This document shows positions 42,148-51,333 of a stretch of 64,000 nt of DNA, piece by piece. The translations under genes and the position numbers were made by a program. This DNA comes from DATDPM01 sp041498815 (GTDB taxonomy: Bacteria > Pseudomonadota > Alphaproteobacteria > DATDPM01), in the NCBI GenBank assembly GCA_041498815.1, contig JBGQJC010000007.1:9065-73064 (forward strand), in the 5' to 3' direction. Numbering within the stretch: the stretch's first letter is position 1; each line of letters starts with the position of its first letter. The notes beneath the pieces are model-generated. The model worked only from the letters and a program-made list of their open reading frames with translations, had not been told where the DNA came from and did not search any database.

Positions 42148-43479
42148 TTGACGCCACCGCTCGACAATTTGCTGTCCGATCTCGCCGCGCTCCCCGATTA
42201 CCGGAGCTTCGGCCGCGTCACCGCGGTCTTGGGGCTTTTGGTCGAAGTCGGCGGCATCGAGCGGGTCCTCTCCATCGGCGGCCATTGCGTCGTTCGCGCC
42301 GGAAATGGCCGCGCCGTGCCCTGCGAAGTGATCGGCTTCCGCGACAAGCGCGCCATCCTGATGCCCTTCGGCACGGTCGACGGCGTCGGCTTGGGCTGCC
42401 GGGTCGAGCCCGCAAGCCACGACGCCACGGTTCAGCCCTGCGAGGCCTGGCTGGGCCGGGTCGTGAATGCGCTGGGCGAACCGATCGACGGCAAAGGCCC
42501 GCTGAAATTAGGGAAAGAGTCTTATCCCATGCGCAATGCGCCGCCCCCCGCCCATGAGCGCCAGCGGGTCAGCGGCAAAATCGACCTTGGCGTGCGCGCG
42601 ATCAACACCTTCCTCACCTGCTGCCGGGGCCAGCGCATGGGAATATTCTCAGGGAGCGGCATCGGGAAATCCATTCTGCTCTCGATGATGGCGCGCTTCA
42701 CCGCCTCCGATGTCATCGTCATCGGCTTGACCGGCGAGCGCGGGCGCGAGGTCCAGGAATTCCTCGAGGACAATCTCGGGCCGGAAGGCTTGGCGCGCAG
42801 CGTCGTCGTGGTCGCAACTTCCGACGAATCGCCGCTGTTACGCCGCCAGTCGGCCTATCTCACCATGACGATCGCCGAGTATTTCCGCGACCGGGGATTG
42901 GATGTGCTGTGCCTCATCGATTCCATCACCCGCTTCGCCATGGCCCAGCGCGAAATCGGTTTGTCCGCCGGCGAGCCGCCGACGACCAAGGGTTACACCC
43001 CAACCGTCTTCGCCGAGCTGCCGAAGCTCTTGGAGCGCGCGGGACCCGGCCGCGGCAAGGGCAGCATCACCGGCCTCTTCACGGTGCTGGTCGAAGGTGA
43101 CGACCACAACGAGCCGGTTGCCGATGCGCTGCGCGCGATCCTGGACGGCCACATCGTGTTGGACCGCAAGATCGCCGAGCGCGGCCGCTATCCGGCGGTG
43201 GATGTCCTGAAAAGCCTGTCGCGCACCATGCCCGACTGCAACACTCCCGAAGAAAATGGGCTGGTCGGCCGGGCCCGCGCCCTGATGTCGGCCTACGAGG
43301 ACATGGCCGAGATGATCCGCTTGGGTGCTTACCGGCGCGGCAGCGACCCCAAGACCGACGAGGCGATCCATTTCCACCCGGCGCTCGAGGCGTTCCTGAA
43401 GCAGGACAAGGACGAACACGCCGATCTCGCGAGCGGCTACGGTGCGCTCGCGCGCATCTTCGAAGCCAAGTCGCCGTGA
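42148..43479 (+). CDS. fliI: Flagellar export ATPase FliI
   Basis: The protein has 443 residues and belongs to the F1-beta-like ATPases that drive type III export at the flagellar base. The Walker A loop is GIFSGSGIGKS (isoleucine where valine is usual); VIVIGLTGERGREVQEFLED and LIDSITRFAMAQREIGLSAGEPPTT follow. TTG start at 42148; the N-terminal 100 residues are the beta-barrel region. Pairs with fliJ 42 bases later. Confidence 0.95.
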   Translation: MTPPLDNLLSDLAALPDYRSFGRVTAVLGLLVEVGGIERVLSIGGHCVVRAGNGRAVPCEVIGFRDKRAILMPFGTVDGVGLGCRVEPASHDATVQPCEAWLGRVVNALGEPIDGKGPLKLGKESYPMRNAPPPAHERQRVSGKIDLGVRAINTFLTCCRGQRMGIFSGSGIGKSILLSMMARFTASDVIVIGLTGERGREVQEFLEDNLGPEGLARSVVVVATSDESPLLRRQSAYLTMTIAEYFRDRGLDVLCLIDSITRFAMAQREIGLSAGEPPTTKGYTPTVFAELPKLLERAGPGRGKGSITGLFTVLVEGDDHNEPVADALRAILDGHIVLDRKIAERGRYPAVDVLKSLSRTMPDCNTPEENGLVGRARALMSAYEDMAEMIRLGAYRRGSDPKTDEAIHFHPALEAFLKQDKDEHADLASGYGALARIFEAKSP

Positions 43480-43520
43480 CCGTGTTTTCCCGAACGCGCC
43501 CGGGCTAGGGCGAGGCCGCC

Positions 43521-43940
43521 GTGAAAGGGCTTCCCAATCTCATCCGCTTGCACCGCTGGCGGCTCGATGAAAAGCGCAAGAATCTGGGCGGGCTCGAGCG
43601 CCTGGCCGCGGAGCTGCGCGAACAGGGCCACCGCATCGAAAACGAATTGAAGGGCGAACAAAAAGCGGCCGGCGCCTCGCCCGAGGCCGGCTACGCTTAC
43701 GGCGCCTATGCCAAGGCGGTGATCGCGCGGCGCGCCAAGCTGGCCGCAAGCTTGGCCGAGGCGAAGGCGAAGATTGCGCAAGCGGCCGACGAAGTGACCG
43801 AATCCTTCCAGGAGCTGAAAAGGCTCGAAATCGCCCAAGGCAACCGCGAACGGGCGGCCCGCGACAAAGCGGCCAAGAGCGAGCGCCTGATTCTCGATGA
43901 ATTGGGCCTCAATGCCCACCGCCGGGGCGGCCGATCTTAG
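43521..43940 (+). CDS. fliJ: Flagellar export chaperone FliJ-like coiled coil
   Basis: The protein has 139 residues, almost all charged helix (LHRWRLDEKRKNLGGLERLA, then RAKLAASLAEAKAKIAQAAD). FliJ proteins are poorly conserved coiled coils that sit in the FliI ring; position directly after fliI is the main evidence. GTG start at 43521. Confidence 0.75.
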   Translation: MKGLPNLIRLHRWRLDEKRKNLGGLERLAAELREQGHRIENELKGEQKAAGASPEAGYAYGAYAKAVIARRAKLAASLAEAKAKIAQAADEVTESFQELKRLEIAQGNRERAARDKAAKSERLILDELGLNAHRRGGRS

Positions 43941-43987
43941 GCGCCCGGGATCACTTATATATAAGTAGGCGGTAAAGCCGGGGCGCC
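43941..43987. repeat. Palindrome and larger inverted repeat between convergent genes
   Basis: ACTTATATATAAGT (43953-43966) is a perfect 14-bp palindrome, AT-rich in a GC-rich region. It lies inside a longer arm pair GGCGCCCGG (43940-43948) / CCGGGGCGCC (43978-43987). The whole could be a cruciform or a terminator between fliJ and the convergent gene at 44001. Confidence 0.5.
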
Positions 43988-44000
43988 CTGCCGGTCTGGT

Positions 44001-44423
44001 TCAGCCGAGACGCGAAACCAAGGCGTCATTGGCCCAGTTGGGCTGGCGGGCCTCGAAGCGCGCGGCGTGGCGGATAAGCCCTTGCGGCTGCGCCCCCTCG
44101 GCGGCAACCGAGACCCGGATAAAGCGCGGCACGATCTCGCTGTCGACATCGCCCAGCACGGCGGCGCCGATCTCCTCGATCGCGTTCCAGCCTTGCAGGC
44201 CAAGAGCCAGAAGATAGGCGGGAAACGCCGGCGGTTCGAGCACCACGCGGTCGGGGACGTAGGAAAGCGCCACCGCGATTAGGCCCAAATCCCGGATTTC
44301 GAGCGCGCCTTCGAGCACGATGACGTAATCCATGTGGCGCGCCGGGTTTGCCGCAGCCTTTAGTTCCACGCGGCGCGCGGTCAAGGCGTCGCCGTCACGC
44401 TTGAACTCGGCCACGTTAGACAC
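44001..44423 (-). CDS. Unknown 140-residue protein closing the flagellar operon; possible QueF-like T-fold
   Basis: The frame opens with GTG at 44423, inside the end of the fliK-like gene, so it is translationally linked. No signal peptide or membrane helix. I do not recognise a family by name. By eye it can be laid against QueF (17286-17744): NPARHMDYVIVLEG with NPKPGARYLVRFTC, SYVPDRVVLEPPAF with DYVPRRLLLESKSL, and IVPRFIRVSV with VKPVWLRIGG. The catalytic cysteine and the following CPxTGQPDF stretch are absent. If the match is real, this is an inactive T-fold member. Without a search this remains a hypothesis. Confidence 0.5.
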   Translation of the reverse strand: MSNVAEFKRDGDALTARRVELKAAANPARHMDYVIVLEGALEIRDLGLIAVALSYVPDRVVLEPPAFPAYLLALGLQGWNAIEEIGAAVLGDVDSEIVPRFIRVSVAAEGAQPQGLIRHAARFEARQPNWANDALVSRLG

Positions 44424-46008
44424 TGAGCGCCGTCCCGCCGGTCGCGCGCTGGGGCATTTGGGGAAAGCGCCCGCCCGCCTGGAAGGCGATGTTGCCCGAA
44501 AGCCCCGCGGCCCCGATGGAATCGGAAAAGATCCTGCCGATTTCCCGGCGCATTCCGGAATCGAGCGCCGCCTTGCTGCGCACGATCAGGTCGAATTTTT
44601 TGGCCTTGATCAGGCCGTCGAGCTGCATGGCGCCGAGCCGGGTCAAATCCACCTCGACCACGAAGCGCGTGGTCGATTCGCCTTCCGCGCCGTTTTGCGC
44701 GCGCTTGGGGTTGCGCCGTGAGAACAACCGCACGAATTGATGGCCGGTGCCGTCATGGACCGGGACCAAAAGGCTCCGCCAATCTCCGCCCGCAGGATCG
44801 GGGGCGGGCGCCGCAAGCTGCCGGAAATCTTCCGCCAGGCGCACCACCAGGTCGTGCCGCCCGGCGTCGTCGAGGGCCCGCAAGCTGCGCTCGCCCAAGA
44901 GCACGCCGACATCGCCGGTATTGATCGCGGCCGCCGCGGCCATGAGGTTTCTCGCAAGCTCCGGGCCGGGCCGTGGAACAGCCGTTTCGAGAACATGACG
45001 GGCCTGTGCGGGATCGGCGCGCGCGAGCACCGAAAGCGCTTCCTCGAGCGCGGGCCAGCCGCCGCCCGAGCCTAGCGCCGGCAGCCCGGCGCGGGGCAGC
45101 GGCATGGGCGGTTCCATCTCGCCCAGGATTTCAAGAACGATGCGGCTTTGCGGCGGCAGCGGCAGCTTGACCGAAAGCGCGACCAGGCCGATGGGGGTTC
45201 GAATCTGCACTTGGCCCGCGGCGTCGGGCTCGACCACGGTGCCGGGCAGAAGACGCGCGGCCTCGCGGCCTTGCGCTGCCGCGCGCAACAGCGCCTGCGG
45301 GTCCACCGCCCCCTCGGGCTCATAGGCGACGATGCCGACCGGAAGCCGGGTCCCCTTGACCGGCGGCTCGATTTCGCGGGCCGGGCGGTTGAACAACGTC
45401 GCCAGCAACTGCGGTCCCTCCTGGGGCGCTAAGGGCGGCGCCGCGAAATTGAGGGGGGCGGGATTTGGCGGTGCCGCAACCGGAGCGGAGCCCGGTTGTG
45501 GCGATACTTGGAGCGGCGCCGCTTTTGGCGCGGGATCGACGATGGTGGCGATCAGCGTCCCGCCCGCCGTCACCGTGACTGCGGGCGTTGCGGGGGCGGG
45601 CGTTGCGGGGGCGGGTGTTGCGGGGGCGGGCGGGAACTGTGCTGCGGGCTGTGCCGAGGCTTGCGCGGGCAAGGTCGCGGTCGCGGGGATTCCAGCCGAA
45701 AGCGGCTGCTGGTTGATGGACAGCACCACCATCTGCATCTGCACGCCCATCGTCTGCACCTGAAGCGACAACGTGCTGCCGGGCAACAGCGCAAGAGTCG
45801 TTGCCAGCGTCAAGAATCCGTTCGCCGTCTGCACCAGGAAATGACCCTGGGCATCGCGGCTGATCACCGACCCGTTCAAGATCGCGCCCGCCGTCAGGTT
45901 GGCAAGCCCCGGCGGCAGATTCGTCAGCGGCGCGGAAGCGGGCACGGCCGCCGCCGGCGGAGTGGCGGCGGGAGGCGCGATGGGCGGGGGAGGGGCGATC
46001 GGATTCAT
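44416..46008 (-). CDS. FliK-like hook-length-control domain protein
   Basis: The protein has 530 residues. The first 140 are rich in alanine and proline, with three tandem PAPAT repeats; the C-terminal part (about 420-515; MQLDGLIKAKKFDLIVRSKA, then GMRREIGRIFSDSIGAAGL) resembles the globular FliK_C domain. A second FliK proper is at 59554, so the exact job of this one is unclear; it may be a distinct ruler or switch, or the product of duplication. Four-base overlap (ATGA) with flhG upstream. Confidence 0.65.
   Translation of the reverse strand: MNPIAPPPPIAPPAATPPAAAVPASAPLTNLPPGLANLTAGAILNGSVISRDAQGHFLVQTANGFLTLATTLALLPGSTLSLQVQTMGVQMQMVVLSINQQPLSAGIPATATLPAQASAQPAAQFPPAPATPAPATPAPATPAVTVTAGGTLIATIVDPAPKAAPLQVSPQPGSAPVAAPPNPAPLNFAAPPLAPQEGPQLLATLFNRPAREIEPPVKGTRLPVGIVAYEPEGAVDPQALLRAAAQGREAARLLPGTVVEPDAAGQVQIRTPIGLVALSVKLPLPPQSRIVLEILGEMEPPMPLPRAGLPALGSGGGWPALEEALSVLARADPAQARHVLETAVPRPGPELARNLMAAAAAINTGDVGVLLGERSLRALDDAGRHDLVVRLAEDFRQLAAPAPDPAGGDWRSLLVPVHDGTGHQFVRLFSRRNPKRAQNGAEGESTTRFVVEVDLTRLGAMQLDGLIKAKKFDLIVRSKAALDSGMRREIGRIFSDSIGAAGLSGNIAFQAGGRFPQMPQRATGGTALSV
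45581..45625. repeat. Three tandem 15-bp units in the fliK-like gene
   Basis: The unit GCGGGCGTTGCGGGG occurs at 45581, 45596 and 45611 (one base differs in the third). It encodes APATP repeats. Confidence 0.85.
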
Positions 46009-46796
46009 GGCGCTTCCAGGAGTCTCCGCGCGATCGCGGCCACGTCGCTGCCCGCCTCGGAATTGGGATGGCGGGTCAGGAGCGGCGTCTGGTTCCGGAT
46101 GCTGTCCACGACCTTGGAATCGCGGCGCACGACCCCGGCCAAGGGCGGCGCGAGTTTGAGGAAATTCTGGCAGGCCTTGAGCACCGTGTGATAGGTGCGC
46201 TCGCCCTCGCGCAAGGATGCCGCCATATTGACGACGATCCGCAGGTCGGTGTTCGGCCGCTTGGCCGCGGTGAGCTTGATGAAGGCATAGGCGTCGGTGA
46301 GAGCGGTGGGCTCGGCGGTGGTGACCACGAGGACGACGCCGGCTTCGCCGGCCAGCGCCCGCACCGAATCTTCCACTCCGGCGCCGAGGTCGATCACGAC
46401 CCGGTCGTAATCGCTCGCCAGCATCATCAATCCGTCATGAAGCAGGGCGAGGCGCGCCGGGGGAAGTGCCGCCAAGCTGCCCGATCCCGAGCTGCCGGCG
46501 ATCACATCGAAGCCGGCATCCGGCAATTCGGTTATGGATTGGCGCAACGTCAAATTGCCGGCGATGACCCCGCCGAGGTCGCGCTCCGGCATCAGGCCGA
46601 GCTGAATATCGACATTGGCAAGCCCGAGATCGCCGTCGAAAAGAAGCGTGCGGGCGTCGAGGCGGGCCAGCGCCTGGCTGAGCGTCACCGCGAACCAGGT
46701 CTTGCCCACCCCGCCCTTGCCGGAGGCGACCGCGATCACATTCCGGCCTTTGGGAGCGCCGGCCGTTTGCGGCGACACCAGTTGGATGGCGGTCAT
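46005..46796 (-). CDS. flhG: Flagellar number regulator FlhG (MinD-like ATPase)
   Basis: The protein has 263 residues. The deviant Walker A is ASGKGGVGKTWFAVTLS; switch I and II regions FDGDLGLANVDIQLGL and DYDRVVIDLGAG follow. FlhG is the MinD-like partner of FlhF, limiting flagella number and position. Start ATG 46796 overlaps flhF (ATGA). The frame stays open upstream as antisense. Confidence 0.9.
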   Translation of the reverse strand: MTAIQLVSPQTAGAPKGRNVIAVASGKGGVGKTWFAVTLSQALARLDARTLLFDGDLGLANVDIQLGLMPERDLGGVIAGNLTLRQSITELPDAGFDVIAGSSGSGSLAALPPARLALLHDGLMMLASDYDRVVIDLGAGVEDSVRALAGEAGVVLVVTTAEPTALTDAYAFIKLTAAKRPNTDLRIVVNMAASLREGERTYHTVLKACQNFLKLAPPLAGVVRRDSKVVDSIRNQTPLLTRHPNSEAGSDVAAIARRLLEAP

Positions 46797-47782
46797 GCGG
46801 ACTCCTTTCGGGCCTGCGCCTCGACCCTCACGGGCTCGGGCAGCAACAGGCGTGCGAGCGAAACCGGATTGAGCACGGCCAATCCCTTGCCGACATTGGG
46901 CGTGGTGCTCACATTGCTGAAACGCAAGCGGCCCGAATCGGCGGCGGCCAGCAAGCTCCCCAGGCGGCGCGCCATGTCGATCCGGGTGGCGATCAGCCGG
47001 GTCGTGCCGATCGAAGCAAACGCCGCCGCCATCTCCGAGTATTCCTGCGTATCGCCGCCTGCGTTCAGCACCAGAATCGGTTCCGCCCGCGCGGCCACGA
47101 TCAAATCGGATAGGGCCGCCATCTCGCGCTCGGAAAACGGATTGGTGCCGGCGGAATCGATGACCACCAATTCTCCGACATGACATTCCCCGACCGCGGC
47201 CGCCATTTCCTGCGGGGTCGCGACGGCGCGGAAATTCGCGCGCATCACGCGGGTCAAATTCGCGATCTGCTCGACGCCGCCGGCGCGCTCGGTGTCGGCC
47301 GAAAACACGGTGACGGGCTCGTCCTTGATCCGCGCGCGCGCGGCCAGTTTCGCCGCGGCGATGGTCTTGCCCACGCCCGGCGGGCCGACCAGCATGATCG
47401 GGCGCGCGTAATCGCGCTCGGGAAGCGGCGCGAACCGGAAGCAATCGTCCAACGCCGCCGCCAGGGCAAGCCTCGGCTCCTCGCCCTTCAAGACCTTGGC
47501 CGCGGCCACCAGGCGCGCCGTGATCGGCTCGGGCGTGCCGTGGTCCTCCAAGGCGCAGCGCACCGCCTCGGCGATGCGCTCGAACCGCGCCCCGGGCCCT
47601 GCTGCGGGGCGCGCGGGTGGCACCGATTGCTCCGCCGGCTCGATCGCCGCGGTGATCCGCACCGACCCGCCCTGGGTCCGGCTTTGCACGGTCGAGACGA
47701 TGACGGCGTCCACGCCCATTTCGTTCCGCACCATGCGGATCGCCTGTTTCATGCTGGGCGCGGTGAAGGACTTGAGTCGCAT
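46793..47782 (-). CDS. flhF: Flagellar SRP-like GTPase FlhF
   Basis: The protein has 329 residues. N-terminal 100 residues variable (MRLKSFTAPSMKQAIRMVRN is the usual start). G1 is VGPPGVGKTIAAAKLA; VVIDSAGTNPF is G3 and ATRIDMARRLG is G4. FlhF marks the pole for flagellar assembly. Followed by flhG with which it overlaps. Confidence 0.92.
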   Translation of the reverse strand: MRLKSFTAPSMKQAIRMVRNEMGVDAVIVSTVQSRTQGGSVRITAAIEPAEQSVPPARPAAGPGARFERIAEAVRCALEDHGTPEPITARLVAAAKVLKGEEPRLALAAALDDCFRFAPLPERDYARPIMLVGPPGVGKTIAAAKLAARARIKDEPVTVFSADTERAGGVEQIANLTRVMRANFRAVATPQEMAAAVGECHVGELVVIDSAGTNPFSEREMAALSDLIVAARAEPILVLNAGGDTQEYSEMAAAFASIGTTRLIATRIDMARRLGSLLAAADSGRLRFSNVSTTPNVGKGLAVLNPVSLARLLLPEPVRVEAQARKESA

Positions 47783-47804
47783 CGCGTTCCTTTAGTTCCG
47801 GCCC

Positions 47805-49913
47805 TTAGATCTGGCCGAGCGTCTTGATCCGGGCCTTGGGATGAATCTCGTTTTGCGAGATCACCACCGTGCTCGGCCGGAACCGTTCGATGATCGAGCG
47901 CACATAGGGGCGGATCCGCGGGCTGGTCAGCAGCACCGGGGTCTCGCCCAGCATCGCCTGGCGCTCGAAGGTCTGGCGCACGAGGCCGATGAATTCCTGG
48001 AGCTTGCTCGGGGCCATCGAAAGCTGCAGGTCCTCGCCCTGGCCGGTAAGCGCCTCGGCGAAGGTCTGCTCCCAGGCGGGCGACAGGCTGATGAGCGGGA
48101 TGAACCCCTGGTCGTTGGTGCCGGATTCGCTGATCTGGCGGGCGAGCCGCGAGCGCACGTGCTCGGTGATCGCGGTGATGTTGCGGGTGTGGCCGCAGGC
48201 TTCCGAAATGCCCTCGAGTATGGTCGGCAGGTCGCGGATCGAGACGCGCTCGGACAGGAGGTTCTGAAGCACGCGCTGGACGCCGCCGACCGGAATCTGC
48301 TGCGGGATGACGTCGGCCACCAGCTTCTGGTGCGGCGTGTCGAGTTCGTTGATGAGCTTTTGGGTCTCGGTGTAGGACAACATCTCCGCCATGTTATCCT
48401 TGATGATCTCGGTCAAATGCGTGGTGACCACGGTCGGCGGATCGACCACGGTGTAGCCGCGGAACTGCGCTTCCTCGCGCTGGTCGTCCGGAACCCACAT
48501 CGCCGGAAGCCCGAACGTGGGCTCGGTCGTCTGCTCGCCGGGCAAGGCGATCTGCTCGCCCTTCGGGTCCATCACCAGCAACATGCCGGGACGCACCTCG
48601 CCGCGCCCGGCCTCGATTTCCTTGATGCGCACCACATAGGTATTGGACGGCAACTGCATGTTGTCCTGGATGCGCACGGCGGGCAGGACGAATCCGATGT
48701 CGCGCGCGAGCTGCCGGCGCAACGCCTTGATCTGATCGGTCAGGCGCTCGCCCTTCTGGTTGTTGATGAGGGCGAGCAACGCATAGCCGAGTTCGAGGCG
48801 CACATAATCGATGGTCAGTGCCACCGCGATCGGCTCGTCGGCGGGCTGGGCCTTGACCGCCGCTTTGGCCGCGGTCGCGTCGGCCACCACGCGCGCGTGG
48901 CGGCTGGTCGCCGACCAGGCCAAAAATCCCGTCACGCTCGCCAAAAGCACGAACGGGAACATCGGAATGCCCGGCAGCAAGGCCATGACCCCCATCAGGA
49001 ACGCGCTCATCCCGAGCGCGCGGGGATAGTGGCTGAGTTGCCCGAACAACGCCTTGTCGGCGGAGCCCTCGGTGCCGGCCTTGGAAACCAGCATGCCGGC
49101 CGCGGTCGAAACGATGAGGGCGGGGATCTGCGTCACCAGCCCGTCGCCCACCGTCAGCAAGGTGTAGGTGTGGGAGGCCTGGGTGAAGGTAATTCCGTGC
49201 TGCGCCACGCCGATGATGATGCCGCCGACGATGTTGATGACGGTAATGAGAAGCCCGGCGATCGCATCGCCGCGCACGAATTTGGCGGCGCCGTCCATGG
49301 CGCCGAAGAAGGTGCTCTCGTCCTCGAGCGACTTGCGCCTGGTGCGCGCCTCGTTCTCGTTGATGAGACCGGCCGACAGATCGGCGTCGATCGCCATCTG
49401 CTTGCCGGGCATGGCGTCCAAGCTGAAGCGCGCGGACACTTCCGCGATGCGCCCGGATCCTTTGGTAATGACGATGAAGTTGACGATGACCAGGATCGAG
49501 AACACGATTATCCCGATCACGAAATTGCCGCTCATCACGAAATGGCCGAAGGCTTCGATCACACGGCCGGCCGCCCCCGTGCCTTCGTGGCCGTTCGAGA
49601 GGATGAGCCGGGTGCTGGCGAGGTTGAGCGCCAACCTCAGCATCGTTGCGATCAAGAGAATGGTCGGGAACGAGCTGAAATCGAGCGGCCGCTCGATGAA
49701 CAACACGGTCATGAGAATGAGAATCGAAAAGGTGATCGAAAAAGCGAGCGAGATGTCGAGGGCCCATTTCGGCAACGGCAAAATGAGCACGACCAGGATC
49801 GAAACCACGCCGAGCGCGAGCGCGATGTCGCCGCGCCGCAGGGTCGCGTTGAGCCGCGAAAACAGGTCGAGCGCCGGTGCCGCCGCCGCCTGCGTGGTTT
49901 GCTCCGCCATCAT
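47805..49913 (-). CDS. flhA: Flagellar export apparatus protein FlhA
   Basis: The protein has 702 residues: about eight transmembrane helices in the first 340 residues, with the FHIPEP-type region LNLASTRLIL and FVRGDAIAGLLITVINIVGG, then the cytoplasmic domain that forms the nonameric ring of the export gate. The C-terminal part (LQEFIGLVRQTFERQAMLGE) is typical. Starts with two methionines near 49913. Confidence 0.96.
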   Translation of the reverse strand: MMAEQTTQAAAAPALDLFSRLNATLRRGDIALALGVVSILVVLILPLPKWALDISLAFSITFSILILMTVLFIERPLDFSSFPTILLIATMLRLALNLASTRLILSNGHEGTGAAGRVIEAFGHFVMSGNFVIGIIVFSILVIVNFIVITKGSGRIAEVSARFSLDAMPGKQMAIDADLSAGLINENEARTRRKSLEDESTFFGAMDGAAKFVRGDAIAGLLITVINIVGGIIIGVAQHGITFTQASHTYTLLTVGDGLVTQIPALIVSTAAGMLVSKAGTEGSADKALFGQLSHYPRALGMSAFLMGVMALLPGIPMFPFVLLASVTGFLAWSATSRHARVVADATAAKAAVKAQPADEPIAVALTIDYVRLELGYALLALINNQKGERLTDQIKALRRQLARDIGFVLPAVRIQDNMQLPSNTYVVRIKEIEAGRGEVRPGMLLVMDPKGEQIALPGEQTTEPTFGLPAMWVPDDQREEAQFRGYTVVDPPTVVTTHLTEIIKDNMAEMLSYTETQKLINELDTPHQKLVADVIPQQIPVGGVQRVLQNLLSERVSIRDLPTILEGISEACGHTRNITAITEHVRSRLARQISESGTNDQGFIPLISLSPAWEQTFAEALTGQGEDLQLSMAPSKLQEFIGLVRQTFERQAMLGETPVLLTSPRIRPYVRSIIERFRPSTVVISQNEIHPKARIKTLGQI

Positions 49914-49925
49914 CGCCCCTTGGTT

Positions 49926-51284
49926 CTAGACCGCGGCCCGCTGGATCTCGCCGGGGCCCGGCACCGGCACGCCTTCCTGGCTGTACAGCTTCAGCTTGTT
50001 GCGCAGCGTGCGGATCGAAATGCCCAGGATATTCGCCGCATGGGTCCGGTTGCCGAGGCAGTGGCTAAGGGTATCCAGGATCAGGTCGCGCTCGACGTCG
50101 GCGACCGTGCGGCCCACCCGCGTCTTGATCTTCTCGCGGGCCACCGACTCGGGCGCGCCGCTCTCCGCCGCAGTTTCCGCGCCCCCGGCGGTGCGCAACG
50201 TGATGGCGTCGACGCCGATCTCGGCCCCCTTGGCCAACAGCACCGCGCGGTGCAGCGTATTCTCGAGCTCGCGCACGTTGCCGCGCCAGGGATGGCGGCG
50301 AAGCAACTCCCGCCCTTCCGGCGAAACCGGGCGCGGCGCCATCTCGTTCGCCTTGGAATACTTCTCGACGAAATGATCGGTTAGTACGTCGATGTCGAGC
50401 GGGCGCTTGCGCAGCGGCGGCAGATGCAGCGTCATGACATTGAGGCGGAACAGCAGATCCTCGCGGAAACGGCCGCTGCGCACCTCGTCTTCAAGGTCGC
50501 GGTTGGAAGTCGCGATCACGCGAATGTCCACCTTCACCGGCTCGTTGCCGCCCACCCGGTCGATCTCCCGCTCCTGGATCGCGCGCAACAGTTTGGCCTG
50601 AAGGTGCTGATCCATCTCGCTGATTTCGTCGAGCAGCAGCGTGCCGCCGCTCGCTTCCTCGAACTTGCCGACGCGCCGCGCGATCGCGCCCGTAAACGCG
50701 CCTTTCTCGTGGCCGAACAGTTCCGATTCGAGCAGGTTTTCGGGGATCGCCGCGCAATTGACGGAAACGAATTTCTGGTCCGCGCGCTTGCTCTTGCGGT
50801 GCAAATAGCGCGCGAGGAGCTCCTTGCCGGTGCCGGATTCGCCCGAAATCAGGATGCTCGCATCGCTCGAGGCCACCTGGTCGGCAAGCTTCAAGATATC
50901 GGTCATGCTCGGGTCGCGGCAGATGATGGCGTGGCTTTCTTCCGCGACCGCCTCCAAGACCGCGGCGATCAGCTGCGGGTCGGGGGGAAGCGGCAGGTAT
51001 TCCTTGGCGCCCGCCCGGATTGCGGCCACCGCCGCCGCGGTGTCGTTGCCGATGCCGCAGGCCACCACGGGAACGCTGATGCGCTCGTTCTTCAAACTTT
51101 CGGTGAGGCGCCGGACATCGAGCGACACGTCGATCATGACAAGGTCGGCGCCGTGTCCCGAGCGCAGCGCATGAAGGCCGCCGTCGATGTCATCGACCTG
51201 CATGACCTTGGCGCCGCGGTCAAGTGCGATCTTGCTCGCCGCTCCGAAGTGGCCTTTCAACGAGCCAATGATGAGGAGTCTCAT
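49926..51284 (-). CDS. flbD: Sigma54-dependent flagellar regulator FlbD
   Basis: The protein has 452 residues. The receiver-like N-terminal 120 residues begin MRLLIIGSLKGHFGAASKIA; the usual acidic pair at the start is missing (GS instead of DD), though Asp52 remains, as in Caulobacter FlbD. AAA+ core: Walker A GESGTGKE, GAFTGA loop in EKGAFTGAIARR, Walker B GTLLLDEISEMD. C-terminal Fis-like helix-turn-helix (HAANILGISIRTLRNKLKLY). It activates sigma54 promoters of middle and late flagellar genes, for which good sites occur at 61077 and 63570. Confidence 0.93.
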   Translation of the reverse strand: MRLLIIGSLKGHFGAASKIALDRGAKVMQVDDIDGGLHALRSGHGADLVMIDVSLDVRRLTESLKNERISVPVVACGIGNDTAAAVAAIRAGAKEYLPLPPDPQLIAAVLEAVAEESHAIICRDPSMTDILKLADQVASSDASILISGESGTGKELLARYLHRKSKRADQKFVSVNCAAIPENLLESELFGHEKGAFTGAIARRVGKFEEASGGTLLLDEISEMDQHLQAKLLRAIQEREIDRVGGNEPVKVDIRVIATSNRDLEDEVRSGRFREDLLFRLNVMTLHLPPLRKRPLDIDVLTDHFVEKYSKANEMAPRPVSPEGRELLRRHPWRGNVRELENTLHRAVLLAKGAEIGVDAITLRTAGGAETAAESGAPESVAREKIKTRVGRTVADVERDLILDTLSHCLGNRTHAANILGISIRTLRNKLKLYSQEGVPVPGPGEIQRAAV

Positions 51285-51333
51285 GATCTTTCACTCCCAG
51301 TCTGGCGATCCGCCCCGATCGGGCCGCAATCGC

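Noticed and set aside
47841..50384. An 847-codon open frame on the plus strand
   Set aside because: Antisense of flhA and flbD; no family features.
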